A DNA stretch of 64,000 nt, from assembly GCF_900105585.1 (NCBI RefSeq), contig NZ_FNRT01000002.1:3286001-3350000 (forward strand). Reading direction: 5' to 3'. Both the position numbers and the translations under genes were made by a program. Below the pieces are notes generated by a model, which did not search any database, was not told where the DNA came from, and worked only from the letters and a program-made list of their open reading frames with translations. The stretch is from Nocardioides exalbidus. Its GTDB lineage: Bacteria; Actinomycetota; Actinomycetes; Propionibacteriales; Nocardioidaceae. Position 1 is the stretch's first letter; each line of letters begins with the position of its first letter. Of this stretch, positions 53,177 through 61,844 are shown piece after piece.

Positions 53177-53594
53177 GCTGGTCGAGGGTGAGCGCGGCGC
53201 CGTTGATGCACCACCGCTGACCGGAGCGCGTGGGCCCGTCGCCGAAGACGTGGCCCAGGTGGCCGTCGCACGCGGCGCACCTGGCCTCGCGCCGGGGCAC
53301 CAGGAGCTTGAAGTCGGTGCGGACCGTGACGGCGTCGCGGGACGCCGGGTCCGAGAAGCTCGGCCATCCGGTCCCGGAGTCGAACTGGTCCTCGGCACGG
53401 AAGAGCTCGGCACCGCACCCCGCGCAGTGGTAGTCCCCGTCCCTGCTCGCGGACGGGTGCGCGTAGGGGCTGCTGCCGGGAGCCTCAGTGCCCGACTGCC
53501 GGAGCACCCGGTAGGCCTCGGGTCCCAGGCGCGCCCGCCACTCCGCGTCGGTGCGCACCACAGCCGGGGCGGGTCGGGCGCGTCGCGTGAACAT
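53166..53594 (-). CDS. msrB: Peptide-methionine (R)-S-oxide reductase
   Basis: A 142-residue MsrB reducing methionine R-sulfoxide. Zinc is held by two CxxC pairs (CAGC near residue 57 and CAAC near 106), and the catalytic cysteine is in RWCINGAAL near 128. GTGWPSF and GHVFGDGP are family landmarks. There is no secretion signal, so it is cytoplasmic, unlike the membrane-linked MsrP-like partner. It is the first gene of the leftward run that continues through the molybdoenzyme, cytochrome b and possibly the prenyl/polyketide genes. Confidence 0.95.
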   Translation of the reverse strand: MFTRRARPAPAVVRTDAEWRARLGPEAYRVLRQSGTEAPGSSPYAHPSASRDGDYHCAGCGAELFRAEDQFDSGTGWPSFSDPASRDAVTVRTDFKLLVPRREARCAACDGHLGHVFGDGPTRSGQRWCINGAALTLDQHGR

Positions 53595-53739
53595 GGGTCG
53601 AGCCTAGGGACGGGCAGCAAGCAATCCGTAGGTCCTGCCGCGCCGAATGCACTGGTAGGCCCGGTCGGGCATCCCGGGGGGCCGGATTGTCCGACCGGGA
53701 CTATGAGGGCGGGACGGGCGCAGGTGCGACAGTGGTGGG

Positions 53740-54348
53740 GTGCCTGACATCTCGTCTGCTCTCGCCCTCGCCGACTGGCGCGCCCGCGTCTCCACGCTCT
53801 ACGAGGCGGTCCGGTCCCTCGACGACCCCGCCGAGGGTCACCGCCTCTGGCGGGAGGGACGGGCCGACCTGTTCGCCACGCATCCGCAGAGCCCGAGCGC
53901 AGGCGTCCCCGAGCTCCGGGAGCGCGGCGTGGACTACTGGCCGTACGACCCGGCGCTGCGCTTCACCCTCGGGATCGAGCCGGCCGAGGCCGATGACCGT
54001 GACGTCGACGGCGGCGACGACGGCTCGGTGACGCTGCGTCGGATCGGCCTCGTCCGGCTGCCCGAGCCGGTGGGCGGCAGCCTCGACGTGTGGTGGCTGC
54101 ACCAGTACGGCGGCGGGATCTTCGTGCCGTTGCGCGACGGCACCGCCGGCGACGGCAGCTACGGCGCCGGGCGCTACCTGCTCGACACCGCCAAGGGAGC
54201 CTGGCTCGGCGGGGACGACGAGCACCTGGTCGTCGACCTCAACTTCGCCTACCACCCGTCCTGCCGCTACGACGACCGGTGGCGCTGCCCCCTCGCCCCG
54301 GCCGGCAACACGATCGAGGCCCGGGTCGAGGCAGGCGAGCGCCTGTAG
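53740..54348 (+). CDS. DUF1684 family protein
   Basis: A 202-residue protein with the DUF1684 landmarks: a WR-x-G-R-x-DLFATHPQSP segment near 38-52, YGGGIFVPLRDGT near 124-136, GRYLLDTAKGAW near 145-157 and FAYHPSCRYDDRWRCPLAP near 170-188. The family is widespread in actinobacteria without an assigned activity; conserved His, Cys and Asp residues hint at metal or small-molecule binding. The start is GTG 53740, 145 bases from the divergent msrB. It is convergent with the frameshifted MFS gene. Confidence 0.9.
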   Translation: MPDISSALALADWRARVSTLYEAVRSLDDPAEGHRLWREGRADLFATHPQSPSAGVPELRERGVDYWPYDPALRFTLGIEPAEADDRDVDGGDDGSVTLRRIGLVRLPEPVGGSLDVWWLHQYGGGIFVPLRDGTAGDGSYGAGRYLLDTAKGAWLGGDDEHLVVDLNFAYHPSCRYDDRWRCPLAPAGNTIEARVEAGERL

Positions 54349-54367
54349 GTCCCGGCCGGCCGTGGCC

Positions 54368-55566
54368 TCAGGCGCGGGCGAATCGTCGACTCGTCGGGAC
54401 GAGACCGGCCGCCACCGGCGCGAGCAAGCACGCCGCAGCCGCCACGAGCAGCACGGGGCGGACCCCGAACGCCTCGATCGCGGGCGCCATCAGCGCGAGC
54501 CCCAACGGCGCGAGCCCGTAGGAGACGAGGAAGTCGAGGGACGACACGCGGGAGAGCCTCGCCGGGTCGACCTCGCGCTGGGTCGCCGTGAACCACGGCA
54601 CGTTGAAGACCTCGATCCCGACGCCGCACACGACGTAGGCGGCCACGACCCATGCCGCCCCGAGGTCGAGGGCGAGCGCCAGCGGCGCGAGCGCGTATGC
54701 CGCCAGGCCCGAGAGGGCCACCCACCCCTGGTTGGTCGGGCGCCACCACGCGACCACGAATGCGCCGCCCAGGGCGCCGAGGGCGTACGCCGTGGCGACC
54801 GCAGCAACCAGGGCCGTCCCGTCCCCACTGTCGCGAGCCACCAGGGGGACGGCGACCGCGGTGACGGAGTAGCCGGTCAGGATCACGGTGGCGAGGGCTC
54901 CGAGGCCACCCAGGAACCACGGGTGACGATGGGCTTCCTCCAGGCCTTCGGCGAAGTCCGCCGCAAAGCTGCTGCGCTCCGACCCAGGGGGCCTGCTGGC
55001 GCGACGGGTCGACGGGGAGCCGGAGGGTGTGACGCCGGCTGCCAGCAGCCAGATCCCTGCTGTCCCCAGCAGCAGCGCAGGGGGATCGAGGACTGTGGAG
55101 GCGAGTCCGGTGATCGCCGGTCCAGCAAGCACGCTGACCCGCACGGCGATGCTGATCGCTGCGTTGGCGCCCTGCCGTCGTTCGGGTGGGACGAGGGCAC
55201 CAGTGCCTGGAAGGCCGGTCGGCACGCGCCCTGCCCGACGCCCACGGCTGCCGCTGCTGCGAGGCCGAGCACGGTGAGCGAGGAGTGCACGGCGAGGGCG
55301 AGGAGGGCTGAGGACAGCGCCGCACCCGCTGCTGCGACTCCGACGACCGAGCGGCGCGGGTAGCGGTCGGCCAGCACTCCCGCGACTGGCATGACCACGA
55401 GGAACCCGACCGTGCGAACCGCCAGGAGCCCGCCGAGCTGACTCGCCGTCAGAGTGGTGTCGACCAGCGCCAGGCCGAGGACGAACGGCATCGACCAGGT
55501 GGCGACGCCGGAGGCGGTGGTGGCGACCCAGAGCCGTACGAAGGCCGGGTCGAGGCGAGGTGTCAC
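54368..55566 (-). pseudogene. Frameshifted MFS transporter
   Basis: An MFS exporter of ~400 residues split between two frames. The first half, from GTG 55566, encodes six helices and ends near GACRPAFQALVPS. The second half continues in another frame from PPERRQGANAAIS to the C terminus RRFARA with six more helices. The break lies at ~55175-55200, where a single-base change would rejoin the expected sequence (…FQALVP…PPERRQGANA…). Both halves keep family features and codon bias, so the lesion is recent or a sequencing error. The start has GAGG upstream, and a dyad lies 16 bases before it. Confidence 0.8.
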
Positions 55567-55581
55567 GCGCGCATCCTCGGG

Positions 55582-55604
55582 TTGTTGCAAACAATTCGCA
55601 ACAA
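55582..55604. promoter_or_regulatory. Inverted repeat upstream of the frameshifted MFS gene
   Basis: Perfect seven-base arms TTGTTGC and GCAACAA flank a nine-base A+T-rich spacer. The site begins 16 bases before the MFS start, overlapping the probable promoter. Such sites suit ArsR- or TetR-type repressors of exporters. No regulator gene is adjacent. Confidence 0.5.
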
Positions 55605-55649
55605 GGTGGTGCTCCCGGCTGATCGTGACGACCGGCAGTGCTAGCGTTC

Positions 55650-55810
55650 GGGCCGAGTCGAACGCATCCTCTGGGATGCCAGGGAACTCCGGTGTGAATC
55701 CGGGACTGGCGCGCAGCGGTGAGGGAGACAGCGGCGCTACACGCCACTGGGAGAGATCCTGGGAAGGCAGCGTCACTGGTTGATTCCCGAGTCCGAAAAC
55801 CTGTCGGCTC
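55650..55810 (+). ncRNA. Cobalamin riboswitch
   Basis: The leader of the btuCDF operon carries the conserved cobalamin-aptamer blocks in order: GCCAGGGAA followed by GGTGTGAATCC (55678-55701), the CGCAGCGGTGA region (to ~55722), GCCACTGGGAGAGATCCTGGGAAGGC (55743-55768, arms of the central stem) and the closing GAGTCCGAAAACCTG (~55789-55803). Terminal stem pairing can be drawn between ~55649-55657 and ~55803-55811. Binding of adenosyl- or other cobalamin normally represses the downstream genes. About 110 bases to the GTG start could hold the expression platform, including a GGGTTCGAGACCC hairpin. Confidence 0.92.
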
Positions 55811-55921
55811 ACGTGTCCGTCACCTGGGCCCTCGCGATCGGGGTTCGAGACCCGAGAGGCCCGCAGTGGACCCGTCATCCCTCCTGCCCGCGCACCCCCT
55901 GCCCCGGACGCGGGTGCGACC

Positions 55922-56983
55922 GTGACGCACCGACCCGGCAGATCGTCGAGGTCCAGGAGGCGCCTGCCGTTCTGGCCGCTGGTCGTGGTCCTTGCCCTCG
56001 CGTGGGCCGCGAGTGCCGTGATGTCGTTGGCCTTCGGGTCCGAGCGGATCCCGGTCGCCGAGGTCGTCTCGACGGTCAACGACCGCTTCACCGGCGAGCA
56101 GCCCGGCCGCTGGGACATCATCGTCTGGGAGCTGCGCGTGCCGCGCGCCCTGATGGCGCTGGTCGTCGGCGCCGGGCTCGCGGTCGCGGGCGCAGGCATG
56201 CAGACGCTGGTCCGCAACCCGCTGGCGGACCCCTACCTGCTCGGCATCAGCTCCGGCGCCTCGGTCGGTGCGACGGCCGCGATCACGACGGGTGTCCTCG
56301 GTGGCTTCGGGATCTACGCGGTCTCGACCGGCGCGCTGCTCGGTGCGGTCGGCTCGGCCCTGCTGGTCTACCTCGTCGCGACCGCCCAGGGCGGCCTCAC
56401 GCCGTTGCGACTGGTGCTCACCGGTGTCGTGCTGTCCTCGGGCCTGTCGGCGATCGCCTCGTTCCTGGTCTTCATGGCCGACGACGCACGCGCCGCGAAC
56501 TCGGTGCTGTTCTGGATGCTCGGCAGCGTCGGAGGCGCGACCTGGGAGAAGCTGTGGGTCCCGGCCGTCCTCGTGCTGCTCCTGTCCGCGGCGATGATGT
56601 CGATGCACCGATGGCTCGACGCACTGGCGGCGGGCCCGGAGACCGCTGCCGCACTCGGGGTGAACGTCGCCGCCCTGCGCACGACGCTGTTCGTCGGGCT
56701 CGCCGTGCTCGTCGGCGTGCTGGTCGCGGTCAGCGGCGGCATCGGCTTCGTCGGCCTGATCGTCCCGCACGCCGCCCGCCTGGTCGTGGGCGCGCGGCAC
56801 AGGGTCGTCATCCCGGTCGCAGCACTGGGCGGGGGAGTGTTCCTGCTGTGGGTCGACGTGCTGGCGCGGCTCGCTGTCCGCCCGCAGGAGATCCCCCTCG
56901 GGGTCGTGACCGGCGTCGTCGGCGCCCCGCTCTTCCTGCTCCTGATGGGGCGCGGCACCTACACGTACGGCGGTGAGAGGTGA
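55922..56983 (+). CDS. btuC: FecCD-family ABC permease (cobalamin importer)
   Basis: A 353-residue permease with nine to ten helices. It carries RVPRALMALVVGAGLAVAGAGMQ near residues 75-97 and NPLADPYLLGISSGASVGA near 98-118, classical FecCD/BtuC signatures. A GFVGLIVPHAARLVVGARHR segment near 275-295 is the coupling region for the ATPase. The GTG start lies downstream of the cobalamin riboswitch, which indicates vitamin B12 or a corrinoid as substrate rather than iron-siderophore. Its stop overlaps the ATPase gene by four bases. Confidence 0.93.
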   Translation: MTHRPGRSSRSRRRLPFWPLVVVLALAWAASAVMSLAFGSERIPVAEVVSTVNDRFTGEQPGRWDIIVWELRVPRALMALVVGAGLAVAGAGMQTLVRNPLADPYLLGISSGASVGATAAITTGVLGGFGIYAVSTGALLGAVGSALLVYLVATAQGGLTPLRLVLTGVVLSSGLSAIASFLVFMADDARAANSVLFWMLGSVGGATWEKLWVPAVLVLLLSAAMMSMHRWLDALAAGPETAAALGVNVAALRTTLFVGLAVLVGVLVAVSGGIGFVGLIVPHAARLVVGARHRVVIPVAALGGGVFLLWVDVLARLAVRPQEIPLGVVTGVVGAPLFLLLMGRGTYTYGGER

Positions 56984-57828
56984 GTCGCCTCGCGCTCAGG
57001 CTGAGCGGCGTGTCGGCCCGGCTCGGCGACCGCGAGGTCCTGCGTGACGTCGACCTCGAGGTGCCTGTCGGGGCACGGCTCGGGGTGGTGGGTGTCAACG
57101 GTGCCGGCAAGTCGACCCTGCTGCGGGTGCTGGCCGGAGCACTGTGCCCGAGCGAGGGCACGGCCTACCTCGCCGACGAGTCGGGCGAGCTCCGCGACCT
57201 GCACCGCACCAGCGCCCGCGACCGCGCCCGACGGCTCGCCTTCGTCCCCCAGGAAGAGCTCGTCTCCGCCGAGCTCCTCGTCGGGGAGATGGTTGCGCTC
57301 GGCCGCGTCCCCCGCACCCGCCCGTGGTCGCGCGGTGGCAGCGACGAACGGGCCATCGTGGTGGCTTCGCTCGAGGCAGTCGGCCTCGCCGACCGGATCG
57401 ACGACCCGTGCGACCAGCTCTCGGGCGGTGAGAAGCGCCGCGCCGTGCTGGCCCGTGGTCTCGCCCAGCAGTGCCCGCTGATGCTGCTGGACGAACCGAC
57501 CAACCACCTCGACGTGGCCTGGCAGCAGCGCCTGCTGCACACCGTCGCCCGCGAGGCACAGACCCTGGTCGTCACCATCCACGACCTCGATCTCGCGCTG
57601 CGCTCATTCGACCAGGTGGCCGTCGTCGGCTGGCCGGAGGGCCGCGACCGTGCGACGTCCCCGGCGACCCTCGTCGCCGTCGGCCGTCCGAGCGACGTGC
57701 TGGGCGCGGCGCGCATCGAGGAGCAGTTCGCCGTCGGCTCGGTCCAGGTCGCCCACCCCCACCTCGAACAGTCGCACCTGCTCATCCACCACCTGCCCGA
57801 ACCCCACCTCCGAGAGGACACCCCATGA
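56980..57828 (+). CDS. btuD: Cobalamin ABC importer ATPase
   Basis: A 282-residue ABC ATPase. Walker A GVNGAGKST is at ~36-44, a QEE Q-loop near 88, the signature LSGGEKRRA near 147-155, and Walker B LMLLDEPTNHLD near 167-178. The TNHLD and overall length match FecE/BtuD-type importers. A C-terminal extension (~215-282) with several histidines is unusual but not clearly functional. GTG 56980 overlaps the permease stop, and the stop overlaps the binding-protein ATG, so all three subunits are coupled. Confidence 0.93.
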   Translation: MSRLALRLSGVSARLGDREVLRDVDLEVPVGARLGVVGVNGAGKSTLLRVLAGALCPSEGTAYLADESGELRDLHRTSARDRARRLAFVPQEELVSAELLVGEMVALGRVPRTRPWSRGGSDERAIVVASLEAVGLADRIDDPCDQLSGGEKRRAVLARGLAQQCPLMLLDEPTNHLDVAWQQRLLHTVAREAQTLVVTIHDLDLALRSFDQVAVVGWPEGRDRATSPATLVAVGRPSDVLGAARIEEQFAVGSVQVAHPHLEQSHLLIHHLPEPHLREDTP

Positions 57829-58925
57829 ACCCGACCCTCCGCACCCACCGGAGTACGCGCCTCGCGACCGCTGCGGTCATCACCCTCGCAGCCACTCTGC
57901 TCAGCGCGTGCGGCTCCGACAGCAACACCACGGGTGGAGCCAACGCGGACGGCGGTCCCATCACGGTGCAGAACTGCGGCGAGGACCTCACGGTCGACGG
58001 GCCGGTCACCGAGATGTACGCCTACGACGGCGGCATCATCTCCATCGCGCTCGCCGCTGGAGCCCGCGACGAGCTGGTCGCCGTGACCGGCATGGCCCGC
58101 GACCAGGCGCTCCTCGAGCTGGCCTACCCCGACGATCGGGTGGACGAGCTCACCGTCGTCGGCGACGAGTTCCCCACCCTCGAGAACGTGCTCGCGGTCG
58201 ACCCGCAGGTGTTCTTCGCCGGCTACAACTACGGGTTCAGCGAGGCCCGCAACCTGATGCCGGAGATGGTCGCCGAGCGCGACATCACTCCCTACCTCCT
58301 GAGCGAGACCTGCCTGCAGGACGACGGTGCCCGCGGGACCATGGACGCCTGGACGGCCCTCACCACCGACCTCGCCAACATCGGCGAGCTCACCGGTCAC
58401 CCCAACACCGCACAGGCCGTCATCGACGACATCGGCCAGCGCCGAGCCGCCCTGGAGGAGGCGCCGAAGGGCGACGACGAGACCACCGTGTTCCTCTTCG
58501 ACTCCGGCACCGACACCATCTTCACCTCTGGCTCTTTCGGCGGACCGCAGGCCATCTTCGACTCGGCACAGGTCACGAGCGCCACGGCAGACGTCGAGGA
58601 CACCTGGACTGAGGTCGGCTGGGAGCGGCTGGCCGCCTCCGACCCCGACATCATCTTCTTCGTCGACTACCCGGGGCAGTCCTACGAGGAGAAGGTCGCA
58701 GTCCTGGAGGCCAACCCGGCCTCGCGCGACCTCGCTGCGGTGAAGGAGAAGAGGTTCGTGAACCTGCCGTACGCCATGTGGGTCTCCGGCCCGCTCAACA
58801 TCGACGCCGCCGAGTGGGTCCGCCGCGCAGTGGAGCACTTCGGCCTGGCGCCGGAGTCCGGCATCGAGCCCACGCTCGACATCACCCAGCTCGCCGAGCT
58901 GCCGGGCAACGACTGGATCGGCTGA
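57825..58925 (+). CDS. btuF: Cobalamin/corrinoid-binding lipoprotein
   Basis: A 366-residue periplasmic-binding protein of the TroA/BtuF-type. The lipoprotein signal has a lipobox LLSAC ending at ~residue 29. The two lobes are joined by a long helix (around 190-215, TAQAVIDDIGQRRAALEEAP). The signature DPDIIFFVDYPGQS and a VNLPYAMWVSGP segment are in the C-terminal lobe. The ATG overlaps the btuD stop. The riboswitch assigns it to cobalamin uptake, although the sequence alone could fit a heme or siderophore binder. A hairpin terminator lies seven bases after the stop. Confidence 0.92.
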   Translation: MNPTLRTHRSTRLATAAVITLAATLLSACGSDSNTTGGANADGGPITVQNCGEDLTVDGPVTEMYAYDGGIISIALAAGARDELVAVTGMARDQALLELAYPDDRVDELTVVGDEFPTLENVLAVDPQVFFAGYNYGFSEARNLMPEMVAERDITPYLLSETCLQDDGARGTMDAWTALTTDLANIGELTGHPNTAQAVIDDIGQRRAALEEAPKGDDETTVFLFDSGTDTIFTSGSFGGPQAIFDSAQVTSATADVEDTWTEVGWERLAASDPDIIFFVDYPGQSYEEKVAVLEANPASRDLAAVKEKRFVNLPYAMWVSGPLNIDAAEWVRRAVEHFGLAPESGIEPTLDITQLAELPGNDWIG

Positions 58926-58932
58926 CGCCACA

Positions 58933-58974
58933 GAAACGCCGCCGGACGACCGATGGGTCGCCCGGCGGCGTTTC
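58933..58974 (+). terminator. Intrinsic terminator of the btuCDF operon
   Basis: Thirteen-base complementary arms (58933-58945 and 58962-58974) extend by five further pairs (58947-58951 with 58956-58960) around one mismatch, with a four-base loop. The right arm ends in TTTC. Immediately beyond it, base composition falls. Confidence 0.9.
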
Positions 58975-59276
58975 AACAGGTCAGAGACCTCGTGACACTC
59001 AGATGTCGTAGTAGAGCTAGAGTCATGGTCGGTCACCTGTCCGCGGGCTTCGTTTGCTCAGGTCAGAAGGGGTGTGTCGACGCTACGCTCCTGCGAGGTA
59101 GGCGTCCAGTAGGTGCTTGATAGGTGCCTGGTCCGGGGAAGTTTCGGGGAACTCACCACCGGGGCGACGCCCATCAGGTCGCTAGTTGGGCTCTACCAAA
59201 GGTCGCGAGATCGGTGAGCACGCCGGCAACCGAGTGCGGTGCGGAGCACGCTGCGCTCACCCTGACCGCACCGTCT
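58975..59276. other. Junction region with a possible decayed gene end
   Basis: About 300 bases of visibly lower G+C following the btu terminator. No intact gene is seen. On the minus strand, bases 59083-59181 encode an uninterrupted 32-residue stretch ending in a stop (…FPETSPDQAPIKHLL…YLAGA) that looks like the C terminus of a real protein. It is closed upstream by an in-frame TAG with no start codon. It may be a remnant left at the edge of an inserted segment. Confidence 0.35.
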
Positions 59277-59612
59277 CTAAGCCAGTTCTGCGTAGTCCTC
59301 GGCCGCCTCGATCTTCAACTGGGGCATCTCGAGAAGGGTGGCGCGGATCCATTCGGCCGTCTTGGCGACCTCGGACGTGGGGATGGACTCGAAGATGTCG
59401 TTGGTTCCCCCTCCGTCCTCGAATTCGAACGACGTACCGAGGTTGAAGTTCCCGGCGTACGCGTTCGCGTCAACCGTGCATGAGGCATCGAACGGAACGT
59501 TCAGGATCGCATCTTCCTCGTCGACATGAATGCTGGGATTGAGATCGGCCAAGGCCTTTGCTAGTTCCCGCAGCCTCGCAACATCCTCGGCGGATGGGCC
59601 GTGATAGCTCAT
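59277..59612 (-). CDS. Hypothetical acidic protein
   Basis: A 111-residue acidic protein without recognisable family. Residues ~1-30 look helical (AEDVARLRELAKALADLN), a mixed strand region follows with one cysteine (~residue 47), and a C-terminal helix carries KTAEWIRATLLEMPQLKIEA. ATG 59612 gives a natural N terminus; a longer frame to 59786 encodes a basic lead of different composition and is rejected. Codon use is less G+C-biased than in the left part of the window, consistent with transfer. It is followed by no gene in the same direction until btuF, which is opposite. Confidence 0.6.
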   Translation of the reverse strand: MSYHGPSAEDVARLRELAKALADLNPSIHVDEEDAILNVPFDASCTVDANAYAGNFNLGTSFEFEDGGGTNDIFESIPTSEVAKTAEWIRATLLEMPQLKIEAAEDYAELA

Positions 59613-59751
59613 ACCCGGCAGGCTACAGAAGCCGCTGCCGTCCGATGCTGCAACGTCATTAGCCGCGAAGCGCCAGTGGGGCACTCGCGGCGAGTCGTGA
59701 TCGGTTCGTAGGCGTTGCCGGCGATGCAGTCGGACTGGTCGCGACGTCTGA

Positions 59752-60759
59752 TCAGCTCTTTTGCGCAAGCGCGCGAGCACGTTCAAGCCTGGAAAGAAGC
59801 TTTGCCTGAGTGGCGCCCGGTCCTCGCTTCTCCGGCGGACAGGCGCGTTCCCAGCGCTCGATCACGGCGACTTCCGCGGCATAGTCGCGCCGCTTCCGAT
59901 GGATGATTGCTGCTCGTTCGGTGTACGCGGGAGCCGGTTCGCGACCTGAAACCTCAGCTTCTTGCTCGGCTGCGACGATCAACGCAGAGAGCAAACGGAG
60001 GGCTTCTTCGAGGTTCCCCTGCCGCTCGAGATCCTGCACGTAGGCGAGCCAATCCCACAGCGATTGGCCGGCGAAGAGCATCTTCTCTACCTCGGCGCGG
60101 GGCCGGTCATGGACATTGCGAATGGCGGCGTCAAGGTCAGTGGCCGCTGCGGCCTCGGAGATGCGCGCGTCGCGGTCCTGCCTTCGCGCACGGTCTCGGA
60201 GCCGAAACCAGTCTTGGCCGATCGCCTTGAACGCTGCCACCTCGTCGGAGGGTCGGCCCATCGCTTGCGCCAGGTTGTAGGCACGCCACCACGCCCGTCC
60301 ATACTCGTCGGCCTTGTCGGGCTCCGCTGGGCCTTGAGCCGGAGACAAGACGTCAAAACCCGGCGGAGGACGGCGACCGTCCTGATGGTCCAGTCCAGAA
60401 GCCTGCCGCGCGTAATCCAGCCAATGACACGCGGCTGCTTCGTCCCTAGCGCGGGCACGCGCCACGCTCTCCAGCGGGATCCGTTCCAGTAGGGCCTTGA
60501 GTGCCATGCCCCGGGCCGACGCGGGAAGCCCGAGGTGGCCAACAACGACCGTGGCAGGACCGTCTACTCCCGGTGCGATCGCCCAGTCACCGACCTCGGG
60601 CTTCTCCGGGAAGGGCCAGAGATAGGCGTACCCGCGCTCAGGGGAGAAGTTGGCAAGAGGGTCCCTGCTGTTCAGATCCCGGAACGCGACGGTGACGACC
60701 TGGCTCTGCACAGTGGCCTTTGTGCGAGACAGTTTGCTGAAGATCCCCATGGTTGCCAC
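59752..60759 (-). CDS. Hypothetical protein with helical repeat-like C-terminal half
   Basis: A 335-residue protein of unknown function. Residues ~20-95 have a mixed alpha/beta look (VTVAFRDLNSRDPLANFSP, VGDWAIAPGVDGPATVVVGHLG). Residues ~95-335 are helical, with TPR-like segments such as LAYVQDLERQGNLEEALRLL and IHRKRRDYAAEVAVIERWE. It has no signal peptide or membrane segment. The second half could be a protein-interaction scaffold; this is inference. Its start ATG (ATGGCAACC…) lies 83 bases after the NurA-like gene, so it may be part of the same leftward transcript. Confidence 0.68.
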   Translation of the reverse strand: MATMGIFSKLSRTKATVQSQVVTVAFRDLNSRDPLANFSPERGYAYLWPFPEKPEVGDWAIAPGVDGPATVVVGHLGLPASARGMALKALLERIPLESVARARARDEAAACHWLDYARQASGLDHQDGRRPPPGFDVLSPAQGPAEPDKADEYGRAWWRAYNLAQAMGRPSDEVAAFKAIGQDWFRLRDRARRQDRDARISEAAAATDLDAAIRNVHDRPRAEVEKMLFAGQSLWDWLAYVQDLERQGNLEEALRLLSALIVAAEQEAEVSGREPAPAYTERAAIIHRKRRDYAAEVAVIERWERACPPEKRGPGATQAKLLSRLERARALAQKS

Positions 60760-60842
60760 TCTGACATGACGACCGACCGTTCATGACTGCTATGTCGTAG
60801 CGCGTTCTCCAGCGGGCTGCGAGAAGCAGGTCCGACCGATCG

Positions 60843-61844
60843 CTAGGAGTGAGCGGCCTGCTGGAGCGCACGGTAGATGTAGCGCTGGTCGCCGAGGCGG
60901 CGTCGCAGCTGCTTCTCGAGCCCGGCGATCGGGACGAGGTTCTGCGGAGCGCGTTGGTCCTTGTACTCCACTGACGCGTAGCGCGGCAGCAGCGCCTGGG
61001 ACAGGTTCGCAAGCTCAGCCGCCTCACTGGCAGGCATGTTCGCTGCACACTCGACGCGCACCACACCCGCCCACGGGGACCCGGGCTGGCACGGCAACCG
61101 CAGGTACCACGCATGTCGGTCCCACGACGTGCCCATCAAGAACACCGGCGTCCGCTCCCCAGCACGCAGGCTCGCCACGACTGCGTTGAGCTCCGGCTTG
61201 AGGTAGATGGCCCGGTGCGTCTTGATGAACCCCAGCGCGCGGGGCAGGTGGTCGCGTCCGCGGAGCGGGCCGTCAATGACAAGCAGGTCGTCCTTTGCCC
61301 CGTGCGCGGCGACCTGCGCTCTGGCGTTGACGGCGGTGATCAGCTCGAGTGTCGCGAGCTCGCGCTGCAGCGCTGCGGACAAGATCACGCTCGGCGACTC
61401 GACTTCGTCTGCCGCGACGTGGTGGGTCACGAAGTTACCTGCTCGTGTGCTCAGGTCTCCCGCGGCGGGGTCGGTCGTGAACATGCCGCGCCGATGGTCC
61501 GCGGTCAGCAGGTGCGCGCCCGACTCCTGGCAGCAGCACAAGGCGCCGGCGGCGTACGACGCGGCGACGCCCAGCGCAGCCGAGGCGTCGTCAGCATCCG
61601 GGATCCACACCCGCGCCTCGATGCGTCGTACCCCGTCGATGAACACCAGGGCGTCTGGTTCTGCCAGACCTGTTCGCGGAGCGATCGGTGCCCACGAGTC
61701 GCCGGAAACCTCTACGCCGACGTCGACGCGTGCCGACGACTGTTCAACTGCGGACGTCTCCCCGGAATCCTCCATCGCTGACCCGTACGACGGGTCCCAC
61801 CCGTCAATGTGGAACCGGGTTCGGGGCTGCTGGCTCACGCTCAT
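60843..61844 (-). CDS. NurA-like nuclease-domain protein
   Basis: A 333-residue protein resembling the NurA domain, an RNase-H-like 5'-3' nuclease. The metal-binding aspartates are suggested by LVFIDGVRRIEARV near residue 68 and LLVIDGPLRGRDHLPRALGFIKTH near 192-215. The C-terminal block with VEYKDQRAPQNLVPIAGLEKQLRRRL matches the closing helix of the domain. NurA normally works with the HerA helicase in end resection or phage defence. Here the ATG overlaps the stop of a Rad50/SbcC-like gene (ATGA), so its partner is an SMC-type ATPase. Family call is moderate because similarity is judged by motif only. Confidence 0.65.
   Translation of the reverse strand: MSVSQQPRTRFHIDGWDPSYGSAMEDSGETSAVEQSSARVDVGVEVSGDSWAPIAPRTGLAEPDALVFIDGVRRIEARVWIPDADDASAALGVAASYAAGALCCCQESGAHLLTADHRRGMFTTDPAAGDLSTRAGNFVTHHVAADEVESPSVILSAALQRELATLELITAVNARAQVAAHGAKDDLLVIDGPLRGRDHLPRALGFIKTHRAIYLKPELNAVVASLRAGERTPVFLMGTSWDRHAWYLRLPCQPGSPWAGVVRVECAANMPASEAAELANLSQALLPRYASVEYKDQRAPQNLVPIAGLEKQLRRRLGDQRYIYRALQQAAHS

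Noticed and set aside
59124..59483. A 119-codon plus-strand gene in the junction region
   Set aside because: It is antisense to the more plausible minus-strand acidic protein, has no ribosome site, and shows no recognisable features.
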